A stretch of DNA of 64,000 nt from Chenggangzhangella methanolivorans (GTDB taxonomy: Bacteria; Pseudomonadota; Alphaproteobacteria; Rhizobiales; Methylopilaceae). Positions within the stretch are counted from its first letter, which is position 1. Each line of letters starts with the position of its first letter. This document shows, one piece after another, positions 34,917-44,892 of the stretch. The position numbers and the translations under genes were made by a program. The stretch is taken from the NCBI RefSeq assembly GCF_019797865.1, contig NZ_CP081869.1:3311501-3375500 (forward strand), read 5' to 3'. The notes below the pieces were generated by a model. It worked only from the letters and a program-made list of their open reading frames with translations. It had not been told where the DNA came from and made no database searches.

Positions 34917-36176
34917 ATGTCCGGTCGCTGGCTGATCCTCGCGGACGATCTCACGGGCGCGGCGGACTGCGCCATCGCGTTCGGCCGTCGCGGCCTCGCC
35001 GCGGCGGTCAGCTGGGGCGTCGCGACTGACGATCGCGGCTCGCGGCCGCCGGTGTTCTCCTACGACGCCGACAGCCGCGGCATGACGGGCGAGGCGGCGG
35101 GCCGCCGCCACGTCCGCGCGCTCTCCGAGCATCTCGAACGGGACCGGGTCCTGTTCAAGAAGATCGACTCCACGCTTCGTGGGCAGCCGGCGGCCGAAAC
35201 CGCCGCCACCATCGCGCATCTGCGCTCGCATGGCCGGTCGGGTTTCGGCGTGTTCGCGCCGGCCTTCCCGGCCACGGGGCGCACCACGGTCGACGGGCGC
35301 ATCCTCGTCTCCGGCGGCGCGCTCGAGGACACTGAAACCTGGAAGCGCGACCACACCTATGACAGCGCCGACCTGACGGAGGCGCTCGCCTCCGCCGAAG
35401 TCGCGGCCGAAAAGGTTCTGCTCCCGGTCGTGCGCGGCGAGGAGGCGGCGCTCGTCGCCGCGCTCGAGTCGATCGCGGCCAAGGGCGACGTCGTCGCGGT
35501 CTGCGACGCCGAGAGCGACGCCGATCTCGCGGCTGTCGCCAAGGCGAGCCTCGCGCTGTCGACCCAGCCCTTCTTCATCGGCAGCGCGGGCCTCGCCCAT
35601 GCGCTCGCCGCCGTCGCGCCGCTGGAGCCGACGCCGAGCCCGAGGCTCGCGCCGACCGCCAACGGCACCCTGATCGTGGTGGGTTCGCTCGCCGCAAGCT
35701 CGCGGTCCGGCGCGCGCAAGCTCGTCGAATCCGGAGCGGTCTCCTATGTTCCGGCCTCGCCCGAGGTTCTGCTCGCAGGAGACCGTGACGGCCGCGCGGA
35801 TCTCGGCCGGGACGTCGCTCGTCGGCTCAGCGCCGGCGAGGATGTTCTGGTCGAGATCCTGATGGGCGAGTCCGTCGACATGTCCATCGGGGCCAGCCTC
35901 GCCGCCGGTCTTGCAAGCGCGCTCGAAGCGGTCCCCCCCGCCGTCGGCGCGTTCGCGGCGACCGGCGGCGAGACCGCCGCGGCCCTGCTGAGCCGCTTCG
36001 GCGTTACCGGCATCCGGCTCGCCGACGAGATCGAGCCGGGCGTCTCGCTCGGCCTCACGCTCGGGGAGCTGTCGGTTCCGATCGCCACCAAGGCCGGGGC
36101 GTTCGGAGACGAGATGAGCATCACCCGCATCGCCGAACGCCTCAAGGCCGTTCGAACAGAAGGAAGCTTCGCGTGA
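34917..36176 (+). CDS. Four-carbon acid sugar kinase family protein (DUF1537; D-threonate/D-erythronate kinase type)
   Basis: 419 residues. The N-terminal DUF1537 domain contains LILADDLTGAADCAIAFGRRG, FKKIDSTLRGQPAAE and FAPAFPATGRTTVDG. The C-terminal nucleotide-binding part contains LIVVGSLAASSRSGARKL, FAATGGETAAALL and TKAGAFGDE. Family enzymes phosphorylate D-threonate, D-erythronate or related 4-carbon aldonates at O4. It lies 4 bp after kdgT and overlaps the PdxA2 gene by GTGA. This matches the DtnK-PdxA2 catabolic pair known from other Proteobacteria. Confidence 0.92.
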   Translation: MSGRWLILADDLTGAADCAIAFGRRGLAAAVSWGVATDDRGSRPPVFSYDADSRGMTGEAAGRRHVRALSEHLERDRVLFKKIDSTLRGQPAAETAATIAHLRSHGRSGFGVFAPAFPATGRTTVDGRILVSGGALEDTETWKRDHTYDSADLTEALASAEVAAEKVLLPVVRGEEAALVAALESIAAKGDVVAVCDAESDADLAAVAKASLALSTQPFFIGSAGLAHALAAVAPLEPTPSPRLAPTANGTLIVVGSLAASSRSGARKLVESGAVSYVPASPEVLLAGDRDGRADLGRDVARRLSAGEDVLVEILMGESVDMSIGASLAAGLASALEAVPPAVGAFAATGGETAAALLSRFGVTGIRLADEIEPGVSLGLTLGELSVPIATKAGAFGDEMSITRIAERLKAVRTEGSFA

Positions 36177-37171
36177 CCCGCCCGACCATCGCGATCACCA
36201 TGGGCGATCCGTCCGGCATCGGGCCGGAGATCATCATGAAGGCGCTCGCCCATCCGGAGGTCCACGCCATGTGCGAGCCGCTGGTCGTGGGCGACGCAGA
36301 GCGCCTCAAGGCCGCGGGCGAGATCGTCGGATCCTCGCTCAGGGTCGACTCGCTGCAGGACGCCGGCCAGGCGCGCTACGCCGCCGGTGCGGTCCAGTGC
36401 CTCGACCTGAAGCTCGTGCCGAAGGACCACCCGTTCGGCGAGATGTCGCCGGTCTCGGGAGAGGCGGCCTACCGCTACATCGAGAAGGCGGTCCGCGTGG
36501 TCGAGGCCGGCGCCGCGCAGGCGATCTGCACCGCGCCGCTCTCCAAGGAGGCGCTCCACGCCGCCGGCCACAAGTTCCCCGGCCACACCGAGCTGCTGGC
36601 GCATCTCACCGGCACGCCGGAAGTCTCGATGATGCTGGTGTCGCCGAAGCTGCGCGTGATCCACGTCACGACCCATATCGGCCTCATCGACGCCATCGCG
36701 AAGATCGAGCCCGGCCTCGTCGAGCGCGTCATCGCGCGCGGCCACGACGTGCTGGTGAAGGCCGGCGTCCAGAACCCCAAGATCGGCGTCTGCGCCATCA
36801 ACCCGCATGCGGGAGAGAACGGCCTGTTCGGCCAGGGCGAGGAAGCCGCCAAGATCACGCCGGCGGTCGAAAAGTGCCAGGCCAAGGGCTGGGACGTGCG
36901 TGGGCCCCTGCCGGCCGACACGCTGTTCTTCCTCGCCGGCCGCGGCGACTACGACATGGTGGTCGCGATGTATCACGATCAGGGTCACGGCCCGATCAAG
37001 GTGCTGGGGCTGGAAGCGGGCGTGAACATCACGGTCGGCCTGCCGGTGATCCGCACCTCGGTCGACCACGGCACCGCCTTCGACATCGCGGGCAAGGGGA
37101 TCGCCGACGACGGCTCGATGGTGGAGGCGCTGCGGCAGGCCGTCGGCCTCGCGCCCAAGCGCGCGGCCTGA
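36173..37171 (+). CDS. pdxA2: PdxA family 4-phospho-D-threonate/erythronate dehydrogenase
   Basis: 332 residues, GTG start within the kinase stop. Family motifs: ITMGDPSGIGPEIIMKAL, GEAAYRYIEKAVR, CTAPLSKEALHAAGHKFPGHTELLA (metal His), HVTTHIGLIDAI, CAINPHAGENGLFGQGEE, GPLPADTLFFL, MYHDQGHGPIKVLG and IRTSVDHGTAFDIAGKG. Its genome context with a DUF1537 kinase, rather than vitamin B6 genes, marks it as PdxA2. PdxA2 oxidises 4-phospho-D-threonate or -erythronate and decarboxylates it to dihydroxyacetone phosphate. Confidence 0.92.
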   Translation: MTRPTIAITMGDPSGIGPEIIMKALAHPEVHAMCEPLVVGDAERLKAAGEIVGSSLRVDSLQDAGQARYAAGAVQCLDLKLVPKDHPFGEMSPVSGEAAYRYIEKAVRVVEAGAAQAICTAPLSKEALHAAGHKFPGHTELLAHLTGTPEVSMMLVSPKLRVIHVTTHIGLIDAIAKIEPGLVERVIARGHDVLVKAGVQNPKIGVCAINPHAGENGLFGQGEEAAKITPAVEKCQAKGWDVRGPLPADTLFFLAGRGDYDMVVAMYHDQGHGPIKVLGLEAGVNITVGLPVIRTSVDHGTAFDIAGKGIADDGSMVEALRQAVGLAPKRAA

Positions 37172-37179
37172 CTGACCGA

Positions 37180-37200
37180 CCGCGGCGCCGGGCGCCGCGG
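37180..37200 (+). terminator. GC-rich hairpin after pdxA2
   Basis: CCGCGGCGCC (37180-37189) and GGCGCCGCGG (37191-37200) are exact complements separated by one base. There is no T-run, so this is a terminator-like or RNA-stabilising hairpin between pdxA2 and the DeoR gene. Confidence 0.5.
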
Positions 37201-37281
37201 CTGGGGCGAGCGGCCGCGTTGGTTCGGCCGCCCGTCCGCCGGTAGACTGGCGGGCCGCGAACACATGGAGCCGTCGACTTG

Positions 37282-38039
37282 ATGCGCAGCAGGGAACGTC
37301 GATCGCTCCTCCTCGAGGCCCTGCGTTCGGGCGAGGCGGACGTCGACGATCTTGCGCGGCGCTTCGACGTATCCCCCTCGACGGTGCGGCGCGACCTGCA
37401 GCGCCTGTCGCGCGAGAACGCCGTCACCCGCACCTATGGCGGCGCGATCCTCAGCCAGCGCGCGCCCGAGCCGACGCTCGGCGAGCGGATCGGCGTCAAC
37501 GGCGCGGAGAAGCGCGCGATCGCCCGCGCGGCCGTCGCGCTCGTCCAGGACGGCGAGACGCTGATCCTCGACGCGGGCTCGACGGTCGCCGCGCTCGGCG
37601 CGCTGCTCAAGGGCCGGCGCTGCCGGGTCGTCACCAACAATCTCGCTCTGCTGCCGGTGCTCGCGGGCGAGAGCGGCGTCGAACTCGTCGCGCTCGGCGG
37701 GACGATCCGGCCGACCAGCATGAGCGCGGTCGGTCCGCTGGCGGTGGAGGGCATGCGCCGCCTCACCGCCGACCGCGTCTTCACCAGCGCCGACGGGGTG
37801 GTGGCGGGCCGGGGCCTCTGCGAGGCGAGCCTCGACCAGGTGGCGCTGAAGTCGCTGATGATGGATCAGGCGGCCGACGTCGTCGTTCTCGCCGACGCGA
37901 CCAAGCTCGGCCGCGCCGAGCAGTCGGCCTGGGCCCGCTGCCGTCGCGCTGGACCCTCGTCACCGACGCGCGCGCCGAACCCGCCCAGATCGCGGCGATG
38001 GAGCGGGTCGGCGCGAGAGTGGTGGTCGCGCCGGACTGA
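37282..38039 (+). CDS. DeoR/GlpR family transcriptional regulator, frameshifted near 3' end
   Basis: About 252 residues. The HTH is RRSLLLEALRSGEADVDDLARRFDVSPSTVRRDLQRL. The DeoRC sensor domain contains TRTYGGAIL, EKRAIARAAVALVQDGETLILDAGSTVAALG, VVTNNLALLPVL, LGGTIRPTSMSAVGPLA and ADRVFTSADGV. After one missing base near 37937 the frame reads LPSRWTLVTDARAEPAQIAAMERVGARVVVAPD to TGA at 38039, written here as a reconstruction. Such regulators respond to phosphorylated sugars, so it may sense an intermediate of the upstream kinase/PdxA2 pathway. Confidence 0.86.
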
Positions 38040-38102
38040 GCTCTGCCGCCAATTTCGGCTTGGGGGCCGGACAGGAAGGGCGCGGGCGCCGGGCGGTCGC
38101 GC

Positions 38103-39217
38103 TTACTCGTCGACGATCTCGGTCTTCTCGATCGACACGCCGAAGCCCGCAAGGCCGACGAACTGGCGCTCATGGCCGGCGAGCAGCGAGATCTTGCGGG
38201 CGCCGAGATCCCGCAGGATCTGCGCGCCGACGCCGATCTCGCGCCAGCGCGCGCGGCGCTGGCGGGCCGACATGTGCTTCTCCTCGGCGGCGTCGGCCGG
38301 GGCGGCGTCCGGTTCGGCGGCGTCGCGCAGCACGGCGGGGTCGCGGATCATCACGAAGACGCCGCGCCCGGTGTCGCCGAAGCGCGCCAGCGCGTTGTCG
38401 AGCCAGCCCTTGGAGGTCGCGGCGCCGCGCAGCAGGTCGGAGAGCAGGTGCTCGCGATGGATGCGGCAGGGGACCGGCTTCTCCCCGCCGACGTCCCCGA
38501 CCGTGATCGCGAGATGCTGGGTCTGCTCGAACGGGGTCTCGTAGATGGTGATCGTCGCGTCGAGCCCGCCGATGCGGCGCTCGAACCGGTCGATGCGCCG
38601 GACGAAGGTCTCGCGCGGGAGCGGTGGTCGATCAGATCCTCGATCGAGACGATCCTGAGCTTGTGCTCCTTGGCGAACTCGATGAGCTCCGGCAGGCGCT
38701 TGACCGTTCCGTCGTCATTGACGACCTCGGCCAGCACGCCGACGGCCGGCAGCCCGGCAAGGGTCGCGAGGTCGACCCCGGCCTCGGTGTGGCCGGAGCG
38801 GGTCAGCACGCCGCCCTCGCGGGCGATCAGCGGGAAGATGTGGCCCGGCCGCAGGAAGTCGGAGCCGATCGCGTTGTCGGAGGCGAGCGCGCGCACCGTG
38901 TTGGCGCGCTCCTCGCCCGAAATGCCGGTGGTGAGCCCGACCTTGTAGTCGACCGACACCGTGAAGGCGGTGCGCATTGGGTCGCGGTTGTTGGCGACCA
39001 TGGGCGCGAGGTTGAGCTCGTCGGCGCGCTCGGCCGTCATCGGCGCGCAGATGATGCCGCTCGTGTGCCGCACCATGAAGGCGAGGGCCTCTGGCGTCGC
39101 CTTGGAGGCCGCCATGATGAGGTCGCCCTCGTTCTCGCGGTCGGTGTCGTCCACCACGACAACGAGTTCGCCCGCGGCGATCGCGGCGATCGCGTCTTCG
39201 ATTGTGTCGAGTTCCAT
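38103..39217 (-). CDS. ribB: 3,4-dihydroxy-2-butanone 4-phosphate synthase with degenerate GTP cyclohydrolase II-like domain, frameshifted
   Basis: About 371 residues. RibB domain 1-200: VVVVDDTDRENEGDLIMAA (catalytic acidic cluster), FMVRHTSGIICAPM, GISGEERANTVRAL, DFLRPGHIFPLIAREGGVLTR and GHTEAGVDLA. After one missing base near 38618 the RibA-like part follows. Where active GTP cyclohydrolases have a zinc Cys cluster, this one reads PCRIHREHLLSDLLRG, so the domain looks catalytically dead. It makes the four-carbon riboflavin precursor from ribulose 5-phosphate. A functional RibA must be elsewhere. The gene stands alone. Confidence 0.87.
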
Positions 39218-39317
39218 GCCGGCCCGTCGGGTCATGCGGCGGGAGAGGGCCCCGCCCGAGAGAGGGCCGTCGAATGCACCCCGCGCCGCGGCGGGTCAAG
39301 GGCCCGTGAGCGGGCGT

Positions 39318-41735
39318 CTACGCGCAGGCCGAAATGGCGGCGCGCAGGCTCTCGGCGTCGAAGGGCTTCACGATCACCGCCGTCGGGCCGCCTTCGAGCA
39401 ATGTCGGGGGCGGCTCGAAGTCGTCGCGGCCGGTCGAGAACAGGATGGGCAGGCTCGGGCGTGCGACGCGCGCCCATTCGGCGAGCGCCTGTCCGTCGAT
39501 GTCGGGCAGGCCGAGGTCGGTCAGAAGCAGGTCGAACTTCGCCCCGTCCGAGATCGCAGCCTTGGCCTTCGCGCCGTTGCGCGCCTCGGTGACCTTGTGG
39601 CCGAAGCTCTGGAGAAGCTCGACGAGGCTCATGGCGATGAGCGGCTCGTCCTCGACGAGCAGGATCTCGAGCGGCCGCGAGGGCGCGGCTTCGGTCGCGG
39701 CGGGCTCTCCGAGCAACTGGCGCAGTTTCCGGGCCAGCTGGTCGCTGCGATAGGGTTTCTGGATGAGATGCACGTCGGCGTCGACGCGGCCCTGATGCAC
39801 GATGACGTTCTCGGCGTAGCCCGACATGAACAGGACTTTCAGCGTCGGAAGCTTGGCGCGGGCGAGGCGCGCGAAGTCCGGCGGCGAGGGCTGGCCCGGC
39901 ATCACCACATCGGACAGGAGCAGGTCGTAGGCCCGGCCGGCCTCGAGCAGCAGCGTCGCGTCGCGGGTCGTGGCCGTGGGCTCGACCTGGTAGCCGAGCG
40001 CCGTCAGCAGGTCGGCGACGGAGCTGCGCACCGCCTCGTCGTCCTCGAGCAGCAGTATCCGCTCGCCCGCGCCGCGCGGAGGCTCGTCGGCCTCGCCATC
40101 GGTGTCCGGGTCCACGACCGCCTCGGCGGCGCTGCGCGGCAGGCTGAGCCGCACCGTGGTGCCGCGGCCCGGCGCGCTCTGGATCTCGATCTCGCCGTGG
40201 CTCTGCTCGATGAAGCCCTGCACCTGCGGCAGGCCGAGACCCGTGCCGCGCCCTTCGGGCTTGGTGGAGTAGAACGGCTCGAAAACGCGGGCCAGCACGC
40301 TTTCGCTCATGCCGACGCCGGCGTCGGTCACCGCGATCTCGATGCGCTCGGACCCGCTCAGGCCCGCGGGCAGATGCCGGACCGCGATCGCGAGCCGTCC
40401 GCCGTCCGGCATGGCGTCGCGGCCGTTGATCGCGAGGTTGAGCACCGCGTTCTCGAGCTGGGCCGGGTCGACAAGCGCGGTCCAGCCGCCGGCGTCGCGG
40501 CTGATCTCGACCTCGACGGTTTCGCCGAGAGTGCGGTCGAGCATGTCGGCCATGGAGGTCACCAGCGCGCCGACGTCGGTCGGGCGCGGGGCGAGCGGCT
40601 GGCGGCGCGAGAAGGCGAGCAACTGCCGGGTGAGCTTGGCTCCGCGGTCCGCGCCTGCGGTCGCGTCGCGCAGGCGCCGCTCGATCGAGGGCGTCATGAC
40701 GGCGGCGAGCTCGCTCGCAAGCAGCTCGAGATTGCCCTTCACCACCTGAAGCAGGTTGTTGAAGTCGTGCGCGACGCCGCCGGTGAGCTGGCCCACGGCC
40801 TCCATCTTCTGCGCCTGACGCAATTGCTGCTCCGACTTGCGTCGCTCGGTGAGGTCGCGGGCCGACCCGACGACGCGCACGGTGCGCCCGTCCGAAGACG
40901 ACACGGGCGACAGCGCGATCTCGAAGACCCGCTCCTCGCCGTCGAGCTCGGTGACCTGCTCGTAGCGCGCCGACTCGCCGGACATCGCGCAGGCCTCGAT
41001 CGCGCCCTCCAGCCGCTCGGAGGTTTCGCGCGGAAGAATGTCGGAGATCTTGCGCGAGCGCATGACGAGCCGCGAGATGCCGAGCGCGCGCTCCATCGTG
41101 CGGTTGACGGTCTCGACCAGGATCGGCCGCCCGGGCGTGCACGAGACCACGAAGACGCCGTCGGTCGTGTTGTCGAGATAGGCGGCGTAGAGCGCGTCGT
41201 CGTCGCGGCGGGCGCGGCGGTCGCTCGCTCGTCCCTCGACCTCGTTGGCGAAGCGCCGCTCGGCGACCTCGAGGTCGACCGTCTGGGCTTCGACGAGCTT
41301 GGCGAGCTGGGCGCCGGCGGCCTCGCGGTCGCGGACCAGATCCTCGATGTCGATCAGCGTGCCGACCCAGCGCACGATCGCGCCGTCGGCGTCGCGCGAG
41401 GGGCGGGCGCGGGCGAGGAAACGCCGCCAGGTTCCGTCCCGGACGCGGATGCGGTGCTCGTTCTCGAAAGGCTCGCCGCTTGCGACGCAGCCGCGCCAGT
41501 CCCTGACCAGCTCGTCGAAGTCGTCCTTGTGGATCGCCTCGACCCAGTCGCCGAGCGGCGCGGTGCCCGTGACCTCCCGCCAGCGCTCGCTGACGAACTC
41601 GGTCTCGCCGTTGGGTCCGGCCGCCCAAACGATCGCCGGCGCTTCGGCGATCAGCGCGGCGAGATCCGGACGCGCGTCTCCGGCGGCCGTCTCAGGCGCG
41701 AATCTGCCGAGAAGACGCGACGTTACGTAAGACAT
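39318..41735 (-). CDS. Hybrid sensor histidine kinase with two PAS and two receiver domains
   Basis: 805 residues, no membrane helix, so cytoplasmic. PAS1 at about 28-135 (WREVTGTAPLGDWVEAIHKDD, WVGTLIDIEDL). A coiled segment leads to PAS2 at about 180-295. HisKA follows with phospho-His in GGVAHDFNNLLQVVKG, then HATPase (NLAINGRDAMPDGG, VTDAGVGM, FYSTKPEGRGTGLGLPQV). REC1 is at about 560-675 (LLLEDDEAVR, LLLSDVVMPG, KPYRSD). REC2 is at about 690-805 (ILLVEDEPLI, LLLTDLGLPDIDG, KPFDAESL). Both REC domains keep their phospho-acceptor Asp and conserved Lys. The stimulus is unknown. Confidence 0.92.
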   Translation of the reverse strand: MSYVTSRLLGRFAPETAAGDARPDLAALIAEAPAIVWAAGPNGETEFVSERWREVTGTAPLGDWVEAIHKDDFDELVRDWRGCVASGEPFENEHRIRVRDGTWRRFLARARPSRDADGAIVRWVGTLIDIEDLVRDREAAGAQLAKLVEAQTVDLEVAERRFANEVEGRASDRRARRDDDALYAAYLDNTTDGVFVVSCTPGRPILVETVNRTMERALGISRLVMRSRKISDILPRETSERLEGAIEACAMSGESARYEQVTELDGEERVFEIALSPVSSSDGRTVRVVGSARDLTERRKSEQQLRQAQKMEAVGQLTGGVAHDFNNLLQVVKGNLELLASELAAVMTPSIERRLRDATAGADRGAKLTRQLLAFSRRQPLAPRPTDVGALVTSMADMLDRTLGETVEVEISRDAGGWTALVDPAQLENAVLNLAINGRDAMPDGGRLAIAVRHLPAGLSGSERIEIAVTDAGVGMSESVLARVFEPFYSTKPEGRGTGLGLPQVQGFIEQSHGEIEIQSAPGRGTTVRLSLPRSAAEAVVDPDTDGEADEPPRGAGERILLLEDDEAVRSSVADLLTALGYQVEPTATTRDATLLLEAGRAYDLLLSDVVMPGQPSPPDFARLARAKLPTLKVLFMSGYAENVIVHQGRVDADVHLIQKPYRSDQLARKLRQLLGEPAATEAAPSRPLEILLVEDEPLIAMSLVELLQSFGHKVTEARNGAKAKAAISDGAKFDLLLTDLGLPDIDGQALAEWARVARPSLPILFSTGRDDFEPPPTLLEGGPTAVIVKPFDAESLRAAISACA

Positions 41736-41887
41736 CCGAGGGCCGGCCCAGAACTCGCGGGGCCTCAGCCGGCCGCTGGGAAAAGCGTCCGTTCTCGCCC
41801 CGAGGACGCAACGCTAGCACGAATGCCGAGCCATGCGAGAGGCTTGGTCGCAAGCATGAGCCTGCGGACGCGCGGACCGGTAGACCG

Positions 41888-44262
41888 TTACGGGCCGGCG
41901 GCGTCGCCATCGGAATCGTCGGGGCCGTCGAGGCGCTCGACGTGGTCCGATCCGCGGCCGCCACGCGGCCCGCGACGCTCCGCCACGGCGAGCAGCGGCG
42001 CTTCGCCGTCGCCCTTCACGCGCAGCGCTGGCGCGTTCCCCTCGCGGTCTTCGCCCATATAGAGGGTGACGTGCGGGAACGGCATCTCGATGTTCCGCTC
42101 GTCGAAGATCTCCTTCACGATCTCGTTGAAGGCGCGCCCCGTCGCCCATTGCTGGCCCGGATTGGTCTTGATGCGGCAGCGGACCGTGATGGCGTTGTCG
42201 CCGAACTCCGTGACGCCGTGCAGCTCGAACGGGCCGATGATGGTCGCGCCATGCTCGCTCTCCTTCAGGCGATCGAAGGCGTCGCGCAGCGCCTGCTTCA
42301 CGAAGGGGATGTCCTCGCGATAGGCGACGCCGATCTTGGCGAGGTGATAGCTGAAGGTCTTGGTCGCGTTCGAGACGGCGTCGACCGACGAGAACGGGAT
42401 CAGGTGGTAGGTGCCGTCGATCGAGCGGATGCCGACCGAGCGGATGGTGAGGTGCTCCACCGTTCCCTGCACGCCCGCGACCTTGACGTTGTCGCCGGTG
42501 TTCATCGCGTTCTCGAACTGGATGAACGCGCCGGTGATGATGTCTTTCACCAACGTCTGCGCGCCGAAGCCGACCGCGAGGCCGATGACGCCGGCGCCGG
42601 CGAGCACGGCGCGATGTCGACGCCGAGCTGCGCGAGCGCCAGCATCGCGACCATGACCACGAGAATGATCGAGAAGGCGTTGCGGAAGAGGGTCAGCAGC
42701 GTCTTTTCGCGCGCGGTCGGCACATGGCCGAATTCGGGGTTCAGCCGATATTCGATCCAGGACGAAACGCCGAGATAGACCGCGACGCCGACCAGCACGA
42801 TGATGGCGGCCGTGATGGTCGAGGTCGCGAAGCGCGCGCCGGCTTCGGTCGAGAGCCAGCCCAGAAGGTCGAGCAGCGCCCAGCTCTGCGCGATGGCGAG
42901 CAGCACGACGATCAGAACGACGATGCGCACCACCTTGAGGATCGCCGGCACGAAGGCGTTGAGGCGCCCTTCGAGGGCGGGCAGTCGCGCCCTGACGTCG
43001 CCCGGCAGCGACATGCCGCCAGCGATGAGGCGCGAGATGACGGCGGTCGCGAGCGCGCCGGCGACGATGGCGACAAGCGTCTGCAGCGTCGCCGCCGCCA
43101 TGAAGGGCAGCGCCTCGTTCGGATTGACGAGCCAGACGACGAACAGCGCGAACAGCCAGCCGAGCGCCGCCCAGTGCCAGAACTTGGCGAGGAAGCCGTA
43201 GAAGGCGGTGAGCGCGTCGCCGCTGGTCGCTTCGGATTTTCCAGCGAGGCGTTCTCGCACCCGCTCGCGGTTCTGCAGGACGATCACGACCGCCATCATC
43301 AGCGTCGCGAACGCCACCACGACGCGCAGCGCCTGGGCGGCCCCCGGCGTCACCGCCGCGGCGATGATCGGGGCGATGAACAGGAACGTGTAGCCGAGCG
43401 TCGAGACGATGCGCGACAGCCAGAAATACCAGTAGGCCGCCGCCTCGTCGCCGATCGGGATCGCGCGCAGCGTCGGCTGCACGGGCGAGAGGCCCGCGCG
43501 CAGCGCGACCTTGGCGAGCTCCACGGCGAAGAAGGCGTTGAGATAGAGCGTCTGCTGGATGTTCATGACGCCGAAGGCGCCGAACTGCAGCGCGAAGACG
43601 TAGCCCGCGCCCCAGGCGATGGCGACCATGAGAGCGTCGACGACCACGCTCGCGATCACCAGCACGACGCGCTGGACGACGCCGGCGTCGGCCGCGCGCC
43701 GGCCGATCCAGCGGTAGTACGGAATGCCGATCGTCCTCAGGCCGATGAAGGCGCCGAACGTGACCGCGATGGTGAGCGCGACCGCGGTCAGACGTCCCCA
43801 GTCGAAGCCGTGTCCGCTTCCTGCGCCCGTCACGATGCTCACGAGGTCGGAGATCAGCGTCGTGCTGGCGGCCGCGAGCGCCGCGCCGCGCTCGGCGATG
43901 CTGCGCGTGTATTCGGCGGCGCGGCGGGCGAATGTCGGTTCGGCGGTGCCTTCGGCGGACTTGGCGGCGTCCACCGCGGCCTTCTGGTCGGGCGCGGCCA
44001 CCGGTCCGTCGCCGGCGGTCTTCGCGGCGTCGGCGGGCTTGGCGGGCGCCGCCTCGGCCGGCGTCGCCGACTTCAGCCGCTCGATCAGCGCCGCGCGGGC
44101 CTTCTCGTCCTCCAGGATACGGATGAGCGCGTCGACGTCCGCGGGCGCCTGCGTCGCTTGCGCCTGTGCGGGAGGGGCTTCCTGAGCGCCGGCGGGCAAG
44201 CCCCCGACGACTGCGAAGATCAGCAGAACAAGCGGAGCGAGCCAGCGGGAAGCGACGGACAT
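41888..44262 (-). CDS. Large MscS-family mechanosensitive ion channel, frameshifted
   Basis: About 790 residues. A signal peptide (LAPLVLLIFAVVGGLPAGAQA-like) leads to a periplasmic Ala/Pro-rich, helical N-terminal part. About ten membrane segments follow. The MscS pore helix is LAGAGVIGLAVGFGAQTLVKDIITGAF, reported here in parts (LAGAGVIGLAVGFGAQ). The beta domain follows with VEHLTIRSVGIRSIDG and LIPFSSV, then the alpha/beta domain IKTNPGQQW. The pore lies just after one missing base near 42608. Length and topology resemble YbiO/YnaI-type large MscS channels, which release solutes on hypo-osmotic shock. Confidence 0.88.
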
Positions 44263-44409
44263 GGGCCTCGAAGCGCCGCGCGACGTCGCGGCTTCACTCT
44301 TGCGGCGATGGGGCTCGCCAAGATCAGGGCTTGGGCACATAGGCCCGATCGGCGATCCGAAAACCCGAGATGGGACTCATGGAGAGTTTCCGGCGGGCCG
44401 CCCCCCGCC

Positions 44410-44507
44410 CGTCATCCCGGCCGAAGAGCCGGGACCCAGAACCGAGACGGCCGAACCAGATCCCAGAGCGCGTCGGTTCTGGATCCCGGGGCAGGCGCGG
44501 GGTGACT
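44410..44507. repeat. REP-like imperfect palindrome, copy 3
   Basis: Begins CGTCATCCCGGCCGAAGAGC, has GGTTCTGGATCCCGGG in the second half, and ends GGGGTGAC. It fills the gap between the MscS gene and the DUF2945 gene; the rest of that gap (44263-44409) shows nothing else. Confidence 0.7.
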
Positions 44508-44528
44508 GCGGCGGTCCGGGCGTTCTTC

Positions 44529-44747
44529 TCAGCCCTTCGTGAGTTCTGAGTGCGACTTCAGCGCCCGGTCGCCGCCGCTCTGCTCGACGAGGTAGGCGGG
44601 GTTCTTCTCGCTCGCCCGGCGCGTGATCTTCGAACCCTTGATGGTGCGCTGGACGCGCGTCTTGAACACGTCCGTCACCTTGCCCTTGGCCTCGCCCTGT
44701 CCCCACGACCAGCTGACCGTCGATCCGACCGGATAAGCCTGCGCCAT
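44529..44747 (-). CDS. DUF2945 / HVA1-TUDOR domain small protein
   Basis: 72 residues with the DUF2945 pattern: YPVGSTVSWSWGQGEAKGKV, then KGSKITRRASEKNPAYLVEQ and a terminal SGGDRALKSHSEL. It is a single small beta-barrel (Tudor-like) domain found in bacteria and fungi, sometimes labelled hypervirulence-associated. Its molecular role is unknown. It is a monocistronic gene upstream of, and divergent from, argE. Confidence 0.82.
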   Translation of the reverse strand: MAQAYPVGSTVSWSWGQGEAKGKVTDVFKTRVQRTIKGSKITRRASEKNPAYLVEQSGGDRALKSHSELTKG

Positions 44748-44892
44748 CGCCTGTCTCCCTCATCTCTCCTGTGCCCGAACGCCGCGGCCCGCCACGCGTT
44801 CCGCAACCCCACGGGGGTTCAGATCGGCGCCGCGAAGCCGTAAGACGGGACGGCACGCTGTTTCCCACTCTCAGGACGCAAGCCCCCGCCCC

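Noticed and set aside
36173-37171. Vitamin B6 biosynthesis pdxA
   Set aside because: The GTGA overlap with a DUF1537 kinase and kdgT points to the catabolic PdxA2 subgroup rather than pyridoxal phosphate synthesis.
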